Shown here piece by piece: positions 24,785 through 33,693 of a stretch of DNA of 64,000 bases (position 1 is its first letter; each line of letters opens with the position of its first letter). A program made the translations under genes and the position numbers. The DNA lies in contig NZ_JASTLC010000001.1 in the NCBI RefSeq assembly GCF_030499575.1, positions 7,650,001 to 7,714,000 of the forward strand. The letters are read 5' to 3'. This DNA comes from Streptomyces sp. DG2A-72. GTDB lineage: Bacteria; Actinomycetota; Actinomycetes; Streptomycetales; Streptomycetaceae. A model generated the notes under the pieces. That model saw nothing but the letters and a program-made list of their open reading frames with translations, was not told where the DNA came from and did not search any database.

Positions 24785-27604
24785 TCAACCGGAGAAGCCG
24801 ACATGCGCGAGCCGCAGCGGGCCGCGCAGCCTGAGGTGCACGTCGTGCACGCCCGCGGCGACCAGACCGGCGCCGAGAGTGGTGTAGTCGTACGGGCCCG
24901 ATCCCGCCACCGCTTCCAGGACCGCCAGTGCGGCGCCGCCGTCCAGCGACACCTCCACCGCGCCCACGCCCGCCACCGTCGCACTCACCTGCGTGACACC
25001 CGTCCCGAAGTCGCAGGCACGGTAGACGAGTTCGGCCGCTGAGCTGCCCGCAGGTGTCACCGCGTCGCCCGCCACCTTCGTACGGTCGACGATCATCGAT
25101 CCGCTCTGCTCGTCGAAGTCGGCCGCGTCCAGGCCGAGTCGGGTGACCGGGCGGGGCGTGGCGGGCTCGCCGTCGAGGACGAGGGTCGTCCGCAGGCGGA
25201 TGTCCTCGCTGGACGCGCCGACGAATACGTCGTACGGGCCCGGCTCGCGCCGCCACCTCCCGTGCGCGACGTCCCAGAACTCGAAGGCGGACAGCGGGAC
25301 TTCGAAGGCCAGTTGCTCACTCGACCCCGGGGTGAGCGTGATGCGGCGGTGGGCGACCAGTTCGCGGCGGGGGCGCGGGACCGACGGGTCCACGGCGCGG
25401 GTGTAGAGCTGGGCGACCTCGTCGGCGGTCACATCACCGGTGTTGGTGACGCTGAAGGAGACATGCACCGCCTCGCCCTCCGCCCGGACCGACAGATCGG
25501 TGTACGAGAAGGACGCGTACGACAGGCCGTGGCCGAAGGGGAACAGGGGCGTGCCCTCGAAGTAGAGGAAGGTCTGGCGGGCGCCGATCACGTCGTAGTC
25601 GAGCAGGTCGGGAAGGTCGGCGTCGTCGGCGTACCAGGTCTGCGGGAGGCGGGCCGCGGGGGAGACGTCACCGGCGAGGACCCGGGCCAGGGCGGTACCG
25701 GCCGCCTGGCCTCCGTGTGCGGTCCAGAGCAGGGCGGGGAGGGCGGCCGTCTCGACCGTGTACGGGTAGGCGGAGACCAGCGTCAGCACCGTGGCGGGGT
25801 TCGCGGTACGGGCCGCGCTCAGCAGGCGCTCCTGGTGGTCGGGCAGGCGCAGCGTCGTACGGTCCTCGGTCTCGCGGCCGTTGATGTGCGGGTCGTTGCC
25901 CGCGACGACCACGACCACGTCCGCCTGCGCGGCGACGCGTGCCACCGCGTCCTCGCCGCGCTCGACGATCTCCAGCCGGAAGATTTCCGGGTTCTCCTCG
26001 GCAACCTTCACCCCGTCGGCGGCGACAGAGACGTGGCGACCCGTACCGACGTGCCTGAGGAGGTGTCCGTTCTCGTGCGGTTCCAGACGGAACGTCTCCT
26101 GGACGACCCAGCCTCCGGGCTGGTCGGCGGAGGCCCGCACGCAGCCGTCGTCGGCGACCGACAGGTAGCGGCCGTCGGGGGCGCGCAGGGTCAGGATGCC
26201 CTCGCCCCAGTCGACGAGGGCGAGTTCGGTGCCGGTGGCGTCGGTGGTGAGCGGCGGGAGGTCCGTACGGCCCGCGAGCAGCGCGGGGTCCAGCGCGCCC
26301 TCGGCGCCGCGGACTTCGTCGACGCCGTCCGCGGGTGGCACGTGCAGGTAGGAACCGTCGGACGTCCGCAGCCGTACGCGGTCCACCCCCTCCGCGAACT
26401 CCACCCGGTCGGCGCCGAACCGCTCGTACAGGCCCTCCAGCGGTGTCGAGCGGTGCAGGAGCGTGCCGCTGTACCAGTCGAGCTTGCACTCGTCGGCGAG
26501 CAGACCGACGACGGCGAGGCGGGTGTCGGGGGCGAGAGGGAGCAGGCCGTCGTTCTTGAGCAGGACGATCGCCTGCTCGGCCGCCTCCTGCGCGAGCGCC
26601 CGGTGCTCCGGGGTGTCGAAGGCGCCGGTCTCGTCGTACGAGTCGAACTCGCCGAGCCGGAAGCGGACCGAGAGCTGGCGGCGGACCGCCGCGTCGATGT
26701 CGGCCTCCGTCAACAGGCCCTGGTCCAGGGCGCCTTGGATGCGGGCGACGATCTGCGAGCTGTCCGTGCCGTGGTCGGTGAAGCTGTCCACGCCGGCGAG
26801 GAGCGCGGCGGCGGTCGCCTCCTCGTGGGTGTCGAAGTAGTGCTCGTGGTCGACCAGGTTGGAGGGCGCGCCCGCGTCCGAGCAGACCAGCAACTCGTCC
26901 TCGCTCCAGGCGCGCAGATGCTCGCGCAGATACGGCGAGACGTGGTTCGGACGGCCGTTGACCAGGTTGTACGCCGGCATGACCCCGGCGACCGCGCCCG
27001 CCTCCACCGTTTCGCGGAAGGCGCGCAGGTCGTACTCGTGCAGGACGCGCGGGCGGACGGAGGACGAGGCGACGGCGCGGTCCGTCTCGTTGTTGTGGGC
27101 GAGCCAGTGCTTGAGGACCGGGGCCGTGCGCCAGTACGTCGGGTGGTCGCCGCGCAGGCCGTGCGTGTACGCGGTGGCGATGGCGGAGGTGAGCTTCGGG
27201 TCCTCGGAGTAGCCCTCCTCGTTGCGGCCCCACAGGGGGTGGCGGAGGAGATTGACGGTCGGGGACCAGACGTTCAGGCCCACGCGGTCGTCGCGGACGC
27301 GCATCGCCCGGGTCTCCTTGGACACGGCCTCACCGACCCGTCGTACGAGATCCGGGTTCCAGGTCGCGCCCAGGCCCACCGCCTGCGGGAACACCGTCGC
27401 CGGGCCCATCCACGCCACGCCGTGCAGCGCCTCCTGGCCGGTGCGGAAGGCTGCGACGCCGAGCCGTTCCACGGCGGGCGCGAACTGGTGCAGGAATCCG
27501 ATCTTTTCGTCGAGGGTCAGCCGCGACAGTAGATCGTCGATGCGCTTCGCGAAGGGCAGACGCGGATCGCGAAAAGGCGGCGTGTGCGGCGTGTGTGCGG
27601 TCAC
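24785..27604 (-). CDS. Glycoside hydrolase family 3 beta-glucosidase with extra carbohydrate-binding-like modules
   Basis: A 939-residue cytoplasmic enzyme (no signal peptide) starting at GTG 27604. The GH3 N-terminal barrel has the nucleophile in LLVCSDAGAPSNLV (Asp243) and KHWLAHNNETDR. The second domain carries AIVLLKNDGLLPL, and the fibronectin-III-like end has EVAQLYTRAVDP. Between them, about residues 405-550, is an insertion with three similar units (LRTSDGSYLHV, LRAPDGRYLSVADDG, LRHVGTGRHVSVAADG) that looks like a fascin/beta-trefoil fold. The last 120 residues (SAAELVYRACDFGTGVTQVS) resemble a CBM6-like module. In the locus model it removes glucose from the non-reducing ends of imported, debranched oligosaccharides. 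Operator TCGAAGCGCTTCGA lies 37 bp upstream. Confidence 0.88.
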   Translation of the reverse strand: MTAHTPHTPPFRDPRLPFAKRIDDLLSRLTLDEKIGFLHQFAPAVERLGVAAFRTGQEALHGVAWMGPATVFPQAVGLGATWNPDLVRRVGEAVSKETRAMRVRDDRVGLNVWSPTVNLLRHPLWGRNEEGYSEDPKLTSAIATAYTHGLRGDHPTYWRTAPVLKHWLAHNNETDRAVASSSVRPRVLHEYDLRAFRETVEAGAVAGVMPAYNLVNGRPNHVSPYLREHLRAWSEDELLVCSDAGAPSNLVDHEHYFDTHEEATAAALLAGVDSFTDHGTDSSQIVARIQGALDQGLLTEADIDAAVRRQLSVRFRLGEFDSYDETGAFDTPEHRALAQEAAEQAIVLLKNDGLLPLAPDTRLAVVGLLADECKLDWYSGTLLHRSTPLEGLYERFGADRVEFAEGVDRVRLRTSDGSYLHVPPADGVDEVRGAEGALDPALLAGRTDLPPLTTDATGTELALVDWGEGILTLRAPDGRYLSVADDGCVRASADQPGGWVVQETFRLEPHENGHLLRHVGTGRHVSVAADGVKVAEENPEIFRLEIVERGEDAVARVAAQADVVVVVAGNDPHINGRETEDRTTLRLPDHQERLLSAARTANPATVLTLVSAYPYTVETAALPALLWTAHGGQAAGTALARVLAGDVSPAARLPQTWYADDADLPDLLDYDVIGARQTFLYFEGTPLFPFGHGLSYASFSYTDLSVRAEGEAVHVSFSVTNTGDVTADEVAQLYTRAVDPSVPRPRRELVAHRRITLTPGSSEQLAFEVPLSAFEFWDVAHGRWRREPGPYDVFVGASSEDIRLRTTLVLDGEPATPRPVTRLGLDAADFDEQSGSMIVDRTKVAGDAVTPAGSSAAELVYRACDFGTGVTQVSATVAGVGAVEVSLDGGAALAVLEAVAGSGPYDYTTLGAGLVAAGVHDVHLRLRGPLRLAHVGFSG

Positions 27605-27640
27605 GTGGAGAACCCCTTGCGATGGATCGGCTCGGCTCTT

Positions 27641-27654
27641 TCGAAGCGCTTCGA
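27641..27654. promoter_or_regulatory. LacI-type operator at the GH3 promoter
   Basis: TCGAAGCGCTTCGA is a perfect 14-bp palindrome with the central CG-pair symmetry of LacI/GalR operators. The identical sequence occurs at 27801 and 41270, and a one-mismatch copy at 41181 in front of the lacI gene. Confidence 0.85.
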
Positions 27655-27800
27655 TGCTGGTTCGACGCGAGGCCGGGTGTCAAGACATCAACACTGTCAG
27701 TTCAAGCGGTGCATAACAAAAGGTCGACCACCAAGCGTCGGAGGAATCTTGGAAGTGACTCTTGTGCACCCCTGGGCGTTCACTTAACCTCACAGCAACA

Positions 27801-27814
27801 TCGAAGCGCTTCGA
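27801..27814. promoter_or_regulatory. LacI-type operator at the sugar-importer promoter
   Basis: A second identical TCGAAGCGCTTCGA lies 160 bp from the first in the 288-bp divergent region 27605-27892, about 79 bp upstream of the binding-protein start. The two sites could be bridged by one tetrameric repressor to control both directions. Confidence 0.85.
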
Positions 27815-27892
27815 CTACAGCCAGTTCCACTCAAGACACCGCAGCCGACGGCCCCCGCCGGGTGTCCTGGTGCGCCATGAAGGGTTGACGCA

Positions 27893-29584
27893 ATGACGCC
27901 GAACGCCGCTTCCGCCTCCGCCGCCTCCAGCCGGAGAAGCTTCCTCGCCAACACAGCGGTCGCCGCTGTGGCGGTGGGTGGGGGGATGCCGCTGCTTGCC
28001 GCTTGCGGCGGGTCGGAGAATGAGTCGCGGGAGGGGACCACGTCGGGCAAGGACGCGAAGAAGATCCTGCCGGCCTACGTCGCCAGCAATGTCGTGGTGC
28101 CGGACATCCCCGCCAAGAACGGCTCCGCGATCGGCTTCACCAGCAAGCTGGACCTCGCAGAGCTCAAGACCTCGGTCCCGAAGAAGCTCGGCAAGGGCTC
28201 CAAGGTCACCATCATGTCGCCGTTCTGGGGCTCGCCGCCGAAGGGCAACAACCCCTACTACACGGGGATGAACGACCTGATCGGTGTCGACGTCCAGTGG
28301 CAGAACCAGGACGGCAACACCTACGACCAGAAGCTCGGCGCGGTGCTCGCCTCCAGCGACATCCCGGACGTCGTGGTGGTTCCCGGCTGGAACATGGGCG
28401 GCAAGATACCCAGCGCCATCATCAGCAAGTTCGCCGACCTCGGCCCCTACCTGTCCGGCGACGCGGTCAAGGAGTACCCGAACCTCGCGGCGATCCCCAC
28501 GGACGCCTGGCGGCGCTCCATCTTCGGCGGCAAGCTGCTGGGCCTGCCGATGCCGGCCCCGTGGGCGCCCAGCATCGTGCCCCTGTACCGCCAGGACATC
28601 TTCGACAAGGAGGGCTACGAAGTCCCGAAGTCCTGCGACGAGTTCATGGCGCTGGCCAAGGAGATCACCAACGCCAAGGCCAAGCGCTGGGCGTGCCTGG
28701 ACATGAAGTGGACCGCCTTCCAGGCCTTCGGTGTCTTCTCCGGCAGCGAGAAGCCGCTCTGGTGGAACATGGTCGACGGCAAGCTGGTCAGCCGCATCGA
28801 GACCGAGCAGTACCTCGAAGCGCTGGAGTGGTCCCGCAAGCTCTTCGCGGCGGGCGTCGTCCACCCCGACTCCAATCTGGGCAAGAACGCCCCCGACCCG
28901 GGCCCGAAGTTCGCGGCGGGCGAGTTCCTGATCTACCCCAACAACATCACCCAGTGGTGGAGCCGCACCGCCGAACAGGCCGTCCAGAACCCGGACTTCA
29001 AGATCTGGGGCATGGACGTCTGGGGCCACGACGGCGGCAGCCCCACCATCTACGCCGAGCAGCCCGCCGGCATCTTCGCCTTCGTCAACAAGAAGGCCTC
29101 CGAGTCGGTCATCCGCGACGTGCTGGCCGTCGCGAACGTCACCGCGGCGCCGTACGGCACCAAGGAGTACATGATGACCAACTACGGCGTGGAGGGCACC
29201 CACTACACCGTCAAGGACGGCGTCCCCACCAAGACCGACAAGGGCAACATCGAAGTGCTGAACGCCTACGTCATGGTGGCGAGCCCCGCCGCGACCCTCG
29301 CGCACCCCGACTTCCCCGAGGTTGCCAAGGGCCAGGTCGAGTGGCAGCAGCGGATGGGTGCCTTCACCAAGAAGTCCTCCTTCTGGGGCATGCAGATCAC
29401 CGAGCCCACCCGCTACACCAACCTCGGCAACGACATGGAGCAGATGGAGGACGACGTCGTCCGCGGCCGCAAGAAGATCAGCGACATGCAGCAGTGGGTC
29501 TCCGACTGGAAGAGCAAGGGCGGCGACAAGCTGCGCGACTGGTACCAGCAGATCCTCGACGAGAACGGCTCCGCGGCCAACTGA
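27893..29584 (+). CDS. Oligosaccharide ABC transporter substrate-binding lipoprotein (LplA-like)
   Basis: A 563-residue exported protein. A twin-arginine motif (SSRRSFLANT, residues 12-21) and lipobox with Cys38 (PLLAACGG) mark it as a membrane-anchored lipoprotein. At over 500 residues it belongs to the large binding proteins that travel with LplB/LplC-type permeases and bind complex oligosaccharides. Family-like stretches include PDVVVVPGWNMGGKIPS, GLPMPAPWAPSIVPLYRQDI and EEDGVVRGRKKIS-like QMEDDVVRGRKKISDMQQWV. It is first gene of the operon with two permeases and three glycoside hydrolases. The proposed ligand, fucosylated xyloglucan oligosaccharide, is inferred from those enzymes. AAGGG precedes ATG 27893. 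Confidence 0.88.
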   Translation: MTPNAASASAASSRRSFLANTAVAAVAVGGGMPLLAACGGSENESREGTTSGKDAKKILPAYVASNVVVPDIPAKNGSAIGFTSKLDLAELKTSVPKKLGKGSKVTIMSPFWGSPPKGNNPYYTGMNDLIGVDVQWQNQDGNTYDQKLGAVLASSDIPDVVVVPGWNMGGKIPSAIISKFADLGPYLSGDAVKEYPNLAAIPTDAWRRSIFGGKLLGLPMPAPWAPSIVPLYRQDIFDKEGYEVPKSCDEFMALAKEITNAKAKRWACLDMKWTAFQAFGVFSGSEKPLWWNMVDGKLVSRIETEQYLEALEWSRKLFAAGVVHPDSNLGKNAPDPGPKFAAGEFLIYPNNITQWWSRTAEQAVQNPDFKIWGMDVWGHDGGSPTIYAEQPAGIFAFVNKKASESVIRDVLAVANVTAAPYGTKEYMMTNYGVEGTHYTVKDGVPTKTDKGNIEVLNAYVMVASPAATLAHPDFPEVAKGQVEWQQRMGAFTKKSSFWGMQITEPTRYTNLGNDMEQMEDDVVRGRKKISDMQQWVSDWKSKGGDKLRDWYQQILDENGSAAN

Positions 29585-29611
29585 CCGGGCACTGAGGCAA
29601 GGAGAACGGCC

Positions 29612-30655
29612 GTGTCCCACAGCACGGTGCCTCGGAGCAGGGCCGAGGCCGACACGACGGCGAAGACCCCGGTGGCGTCCGGCGGCGCCACCGAATCCAC
29701 GGGGTCACCGGGGAAACGCCCCACGGGCAAGCTGAGCCTGCGACTGAGGTTCCGGCGCGATCGCATCCTGCTGCTGATGACGCTGCCGGCCGTCGTCCTG
29801 GTCCTGCTCTTCAACTACGTGCCGATCCTCGGCAACGTGGTCGCCTTCCAGGACTACGACCCCTACATCAGCGAGAACGGCATCGTCTCCATCCTGAACA
29901 GCCCATGGGTGGGAGTGGAGAACTTCCAGCGGATCTTCGCGGACTCCGCCTTCTGGCAGGCGCTCGAGAACACCCTGGTGCTGTTCTTCCTCCAGCTCGT
30001 GCTGTTCTTCCCGATCCCGGTCCTGCTCGCGCTGCTCATCAACAGCGTGGTCAGGCCCCGGGTGCGGGCGATCGCGCAGGCCGTTCTCTATCTGCCGCAC
30101 TTCTTCTCCTGGGTGCTGGTCATCGCCGTCTTCCAGCAGCTGCTCGGAGGCGCCGGGCTGCTCTCGACACTGCTGCGCGACCACGGCTACGACGGCCTGA
30201 GCGTCATGACCGACCCGGAGACCTTCAAGTTCCTGGTCACCGCCCAGACCGTGTGGAAGGACGCCGGCTGGGGGATCATCGTGTTCCTCGCCGCGCTGGC
30301 CGCCGTCAGCCCTGATCTGTACGAGGCCGCCGCGATGGACGGCGCGAACCGCTGGCGCCGCATGTGGCATGTCACCTTGCCCGCGCTGCGGCCGGTGATC
30401 GCGCTGCTGCTGGTGCTGCGCGTCGGCGACGCCCTCACCGTCGGCTTCGAGCAGATCCTGCTGCAACGCGACGCGGTGGGACCGGGCGCCGCGGAAGTGC
30501 TCGACACCTTCGTGTGGTGGAACGGCGTCCGCAACCAGGACTTCGGCTACGCGGCCGCCGCCGGACTCGTCAAGGGCGTCGTCAGCATCGGACTGGTCCT
30601 CGCCGCGAACAAGGTGGCCCATCTCATGGGCGAGCAGGGGGTGTACAAGAAGTGA
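29612..30655 (+). CDS. Sugar ABC transporter permease, LplB type
   Basis: A 347-residue permease starting at GTG 29612 with AAGGAGAA at 29599. A 50-residue basic cytoplasmic leader is followed by ILLLMTLPAVVLVLLFNYVP and six membrane helices. VPILGNVVAFQDYDP and LYLPHFFSWVLVIAVFQQLL are hallmarks of LplB/YteP permeases for large plant-polysaccharide fragments. The EAA loop reads LYEAAAMDGANRWRRMWHVT. The gene overlaps the next one by four bases (GTGA), so the two channel subunits are translationally coupled. No ATPase gene is present in the cluster; Streptomyces CUT1 importers usually share the ATPase MsiK. Confidence 0.9.
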   Translation: MSHSTVPRSRAEADTTAKTPVASGGATESTGSPGKRPTGKLSLRLRFRRDRILLLMTLPAVVLVLLFNYVPILGNVVAFQDYDPYISENGIVSILNSPWVGVENFQRIFADSAFWQALENTLVLFFLQLVLFFPIPVLLALLINSVVRPRVRAIAQAVLYLPHFFSWVLVIAVFQQLLGGAGLLSTLLRDHGYDGLSVMTDPETFKFLVTAQTVWKDAGWGIIVFLAALAAVSPDLYEAAAMDGANRWRRMWHVTLPALRPVIALLLVLRVGDALTVGFEQILLQRDAVGPGAAEVLDTFVWWNGVRNQDFGYAAAAGLVKGVVSIGLVLAANKVAHLMGEQGVYKK

Positions 30656-31587
30656 CCGCCGTCATCGACAAACCCGTGCGCAGGCCCGGCCGTTGGGCCG
30701 CACCTCCCCGGTCCGTGTGGGAGGAGGAGCCCACCAAGGTGGGGCTGGCGGGCAAGGGGCTGGTCCTGGGGCTTGCCTGCTTCGCGATTCTCTTTCCGTT
30801 GTGGATCGTGGTGGTCACCAGTCTGTCCACGCGTAAGACCATCGACGAGGCCGGCGGGATGGTGATGATCCCCAAGGACATCACCTTCATCGCCTACCAG
30901 GAGCTGCTGAGCGGCGGTCAGGTCACGCGGGCCGCGATCATCAGTGTGCTGGTCACGCTGGTCGGTACGGCCTTCTCGATGACCGTGTCCGTGCTGTGCG
31001 CGTACGGGTTGTCCCGGACCGGGTCGCTGGCGCACCGGTGGATTCTGATGACGCTGCTGGCGACGATGTTCTTCAGTGCCGGGCTCATTCCTACGTATCT
31101 GCTGGTGCAGACGCTCGGGCTGACCGACACGTATCTCGCGCTGATCCTGCCGAGCGCGATCAGTGTCTTCAACATCCTGGTGCTGCGAGGATTCTTCATG
31201 GGGATCTCGCAGGAGCTGATCGACAGTGCGCGGATCGACGGGGCGGGGGATTTCCGGATTCTCTGGCAGATCGTCATGCCGTTGTCGCGGGCCGTCATCG
31301 CGGTGATCACGTTGTTTTATGCGGTGGGGTACTGGAGCGCTTGGTTCAATGCGTCGCTGTATCTGAACGAGCAGGACATGATGCCGTTGCAGAACGTCAT
31401 GATTCAGCTGGTGCAGAAGCAGGAGGCACCGGTGGGATTGGGGCAGGCCATCAAGACGGGGCAGTTGTCCGGGCTCGCTGTGCAGATGGCTGTGATGGTG
31501 ATGGCTCTGTTGCCGGTGGCTGTGCTTTCGCCGTTCGTGCAGCGGCATTTCAAGAAGGGCATGCTGACCGGGGCGGTCAAGGGGTGA
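30652..31587 (+). CDS. Sugar ABC transporter permease, LplC type
   Basis: A 311-residue permease starting at GTG 30652 inside the stop of the preceding gene. The first helix is GLVLGLACFAILFPLWIVVV; VVTSLSTRKTIDEAGGMVMI is the typical LplC/YtcP segment. The EAA loop reads ELIDSARIDGAGDFRILWQI and the C-terminus FVQRHFKKGMLTGAVKG is nearly invariant in the family. It completes the importer. A dispersed repeat and about 125 bp separate it from the GH42 gene. Confidence 0.9.
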   Translation: MTAVIDKPVRRPGRWAAPPRSVWEEEPTKVGLAGKGLVLGLACFAILFPLWIVVVTSLSTRKTIDEAGGMVMIPKDITFIAYQELLSGGQVTRAAIISVLVTLVGTAFSMTVSVLCAYGLSRTGSLAHRWILMTLLATMFFSAGLIPTYLLVQTLGLTDTYLALILPSAISVFNILVLRGFFMGISQELIDSARIDGAGDFRILWQIVMPLSRAVIAVITLFYAVGYWSAWFNASLYLNEQDMMPLQNVMIQLVQKQEAPVGLGQAIKTGQLSGLAVQMAVMVMALLPVAVLSPFVQRHFKKGMLTGAVKG

Positions 31588-31647
31588 CCGGGCGCCTATT
31601 CAAAGGGGGCTGCGGACCGTCTGGCGGCTGCGGGTCTGTTGTGGCTT

Positions 31648-31670
31648 GTCGCGCAGTTCCCCGCGCCCCT
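31648..31670 (+). repeat. Interspersed intergenic repeat, copy B
   Basis: The same core as copy A at 14711, CGCGCAGTTCCCCGCGCCCC, with matching left flank (GGCTGCGGGT...GTGGCT). It continues into CCCCTTTGGGG, a small hairpin. It separates the permease and GH42 genes and could attenuate or process the transcript. Confidence 0.75.
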
Positions 31671-31713
31671 TTGGGGCTCTCCAGTCCCCCTCTTTCATAG
31701 AACGAGGTGTGTC

Positions 31714-33693
31714 ATGCGCACGTCCCACGTGCCCGCGCTCAGTGATGTCACCCGCGGTCGCGTCCTCTACGGCGGTGACTACAACCCCGAGCAGTGGCCG
31801 GAGGAGGTCTGGCTCGATGACGTACGCCTGATGAAAGAGGCCCGCGTCAACTCCGTCACCCTCGGTGTCTTCTCCTGGGCGAAGCTCGAACCCAGGCCGG
31901 GGGTAAGGGAGTTCGGGTGGCTCGACCGGCTCATGGATCTGATGCACGACAACGGCATCGGCGTGGTCCTCTCCACGCCCACCGCCTCGCCCCCGCCCTG
32001 GCTCGGCCGCCTCCATCCCGAGACCCTGCCCCGTGACGAGGACGGCCGCGTCGAATGGTGGGGCGGGCGTCAGCACTTCTCGCACTCCAGCGAGGCGTAT
32101 CGCCGCTATGCCGCCGCCATCACCGAAGATCTCGCCGCCCGCTACGGCAGCCACCCCGCCCTCACCCTGTGGCACATCAACAACGAGTACTGCACCTACG
32201 ACTGGAGCGACGAGGCCGCCGCCCGCTTCCGTCGGTGGCTCCAGGGCAAGTACGGCACCCTCGACGCCCTCAACACCGCCTGGGGTACCGCCTTCTGGAG
32301 CCAGGGCTACGGTCAGTGGGACGAGGTGCTCCCGCCGCGCCACGCCCACTACCTCAAGAACCCCACCCAGGTACTGGACTTCAAACGCTTCACCTCCGAC
32401 ATGCTCCTGGAGTGCTACGTCGTCGAGCGGGACATCGTCCGGCGGCACACCCCGCATATCCCGGTGACCAGCAACTTCATGCCTCTGTGGGTGGGGCAGG
32501 ACGCCTGGCGCTGGGCGGACGAGGAGGACGTCGTCTCCGTCGACCTCTATCCTGACCCGCGTGATCCGTACGGCGCCCAGAGCGGTGCCCTCGTCCAGGA
32601 CATGACCCGTTCGCAGGCCCGCGGCCCCTGGATGCTGATGGAGCAGGCGGCCGGACCGGTCAACTGGCGGGGCGTCAACCACCCCAAGCCGCGCGGACTG
32701 AATCGCCTCTGGTCGCTCCAGGCGGTGGCCCGCGGTGCCGATGCCGTCTGCTACTTCCAGTGGCGGCAGTCCCGCCAGGGCGCGGAGAAATTCCACTCCG
32801 GGATGGTCAGCCACGCGGGGGAGGAGGGTCGTACCTATCAGGAGGTCAAGCGGCTGGGGGCTGAGCTGCACAAGATCAGTGGTGAGGTGACGGGCGGTCG
32901 AATCACGTCCGACATCGCCCTCCTTCACGACTGGCACTCCTGGTGGGCCGGCGCCCAGGACGGCCGGCTCTCCACCCAGGTCGACCACCCCGACATCCTC
33001 CGCGCCTGGCATCGCGCCCTCTGGGAAGCCCACCTCACCACCGACTTCGCCCACCCCGAGCACGACCTCACCCGGTACAAGCTCGTCGTCGCCCCGCAGC
33101 TCTACCTCCTCACGGACACGGCGATCGAGAACCTCCTCGCGTACGTCCACGGCGGCGGCACCCTCGTCTGCGGCTTCCTCACCGGCATCGCCGACGAGGA
33201 CGACCGGGTACGCCCCGGCGGCATGGACGCCCGGCTGCGCGAGCTGTTCGGCATCCGCACCCTGCACGAGTGGTGGCCGCTGGACGCGGGGGAGACCGTC
33301 GAGTGCGACGGGTTCCGCGGGACGCTGTGGTCGGAGGAGATCGAGGCCGGAGGCGGCGCGACGGCCGTCTCGTACAAGGGCGGCGAACTCGACGGCCTGC
33401 CCGCCGTGCTCCACAAGGATCGCGCCTGGTACGTCTCCACCCTCCCCGAGCCGGACGCGCTCCGCGACCTGCTCTCCCGGATCGCGGCCGACGCGGGCGC
33501 CCGGCCCGTGCTCGACGGACTGCCCGCGCGCGTGGAAGCCGTCCGCCGCGGTGACCTGCTGTTCGTCCTCAACCACGGTCGCGAGCCGGTGACCGTCGAC
33601 GTCCCCGGTACCCACCACGACCTGCTCACGGGGGAGCCGTGCACGGACCAACTCACCCTCGGCCGCTACGGAGTGGCGGTGCTACGCCCATGA
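31714..33693 (+). CDS. Glycoside hydrolase family 42 beta-galactosidase
   Basis: A 659-residue enzyme starting at ATG 31714 (MRTSHVPALSDVTRGRVLYG). The GH42 barrel begins GGDYNPEQWPEEVWLDDVRL. The acid/base Glu158 is in WHINNEYC and the nucleophile Glu310 in PWMLMEQAAGPVNW. The trimerisation domain (LLAYVHGGGTLVCGFLTG) and C-terminal domain follow. No signal peptide, so it acts in the cytoplasm on imported oligosaccharides. In xyloglucan, galactose is beta-1,2-linked to xylose, which is the bond I expect it to cut, although GH42 enzymes also act on galactan and galactooligosaccharides. The start overlaps no other gene; its stop overlaps the GH95 start by ATGA. Confidence 0.92.
   Translation: MRTSHVPALSDVTRGRVLYGGDYNPEQWPEEVWLDDVRLMKEARVNSVTLGVFSWAKLEPRPGVREFGWLDRLMDLMHDNGIGVVLSTPTASPPPWLGRLHPETLPRDEDGRVEWWGGRQHFSHSSEAYRRYAAAITEDLAARYGSHPALTLWHINNEYCTYDWSDEAAARFRRWLQGKYGTLDALNTAWGTAFWSQGYGQWDEVLPPRHAHYLKNPTQVLDFKRFTSDMLLECYVVERDIVRRHTPHIPVTSNFMPLWVGQDAWRWADEEDVVSVDLYPDPRDPYGAQSGALVQDMTRSQARGPWMLMEQAAGPVNWRGVNHPKPRGLNRLWSLQAVARGADAVCYFQWRQSRQGAEKFHSGMVSHAGEEGRTYQEVKRLGAELHKISGEVTGGRITSDIALLHDWHSWWAGAQDGRLSTQVDHPDILRAWHRALWEAHLTTDFAHPEHDLTRYKLVVAPQLYLLTDTAIENLLAYVHGGGTLVCGFLTGIADEDDRVRPGGMDARLRELFGIRTLHEWWPLDAGETVECDGFRGTLWSEEIEAGGGATAVSYKGGELDGLPAVLHKDRAWYVSTLPEPDALRDLLSRIAADAGARPVLDGLPARVEAVRRGDLLFVLNHGREPVTVDVPGTHHDLLTGEPCTDQLTLGRYGVAVLRP

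Noticed and set aside
31588..31713. A further LacI operator before the GH42 gene
   Set aside because: No GAAGCGCTTC core is present; the gap holds only the dispersed repeat, so GH42 is presumably read from the importer promoter.
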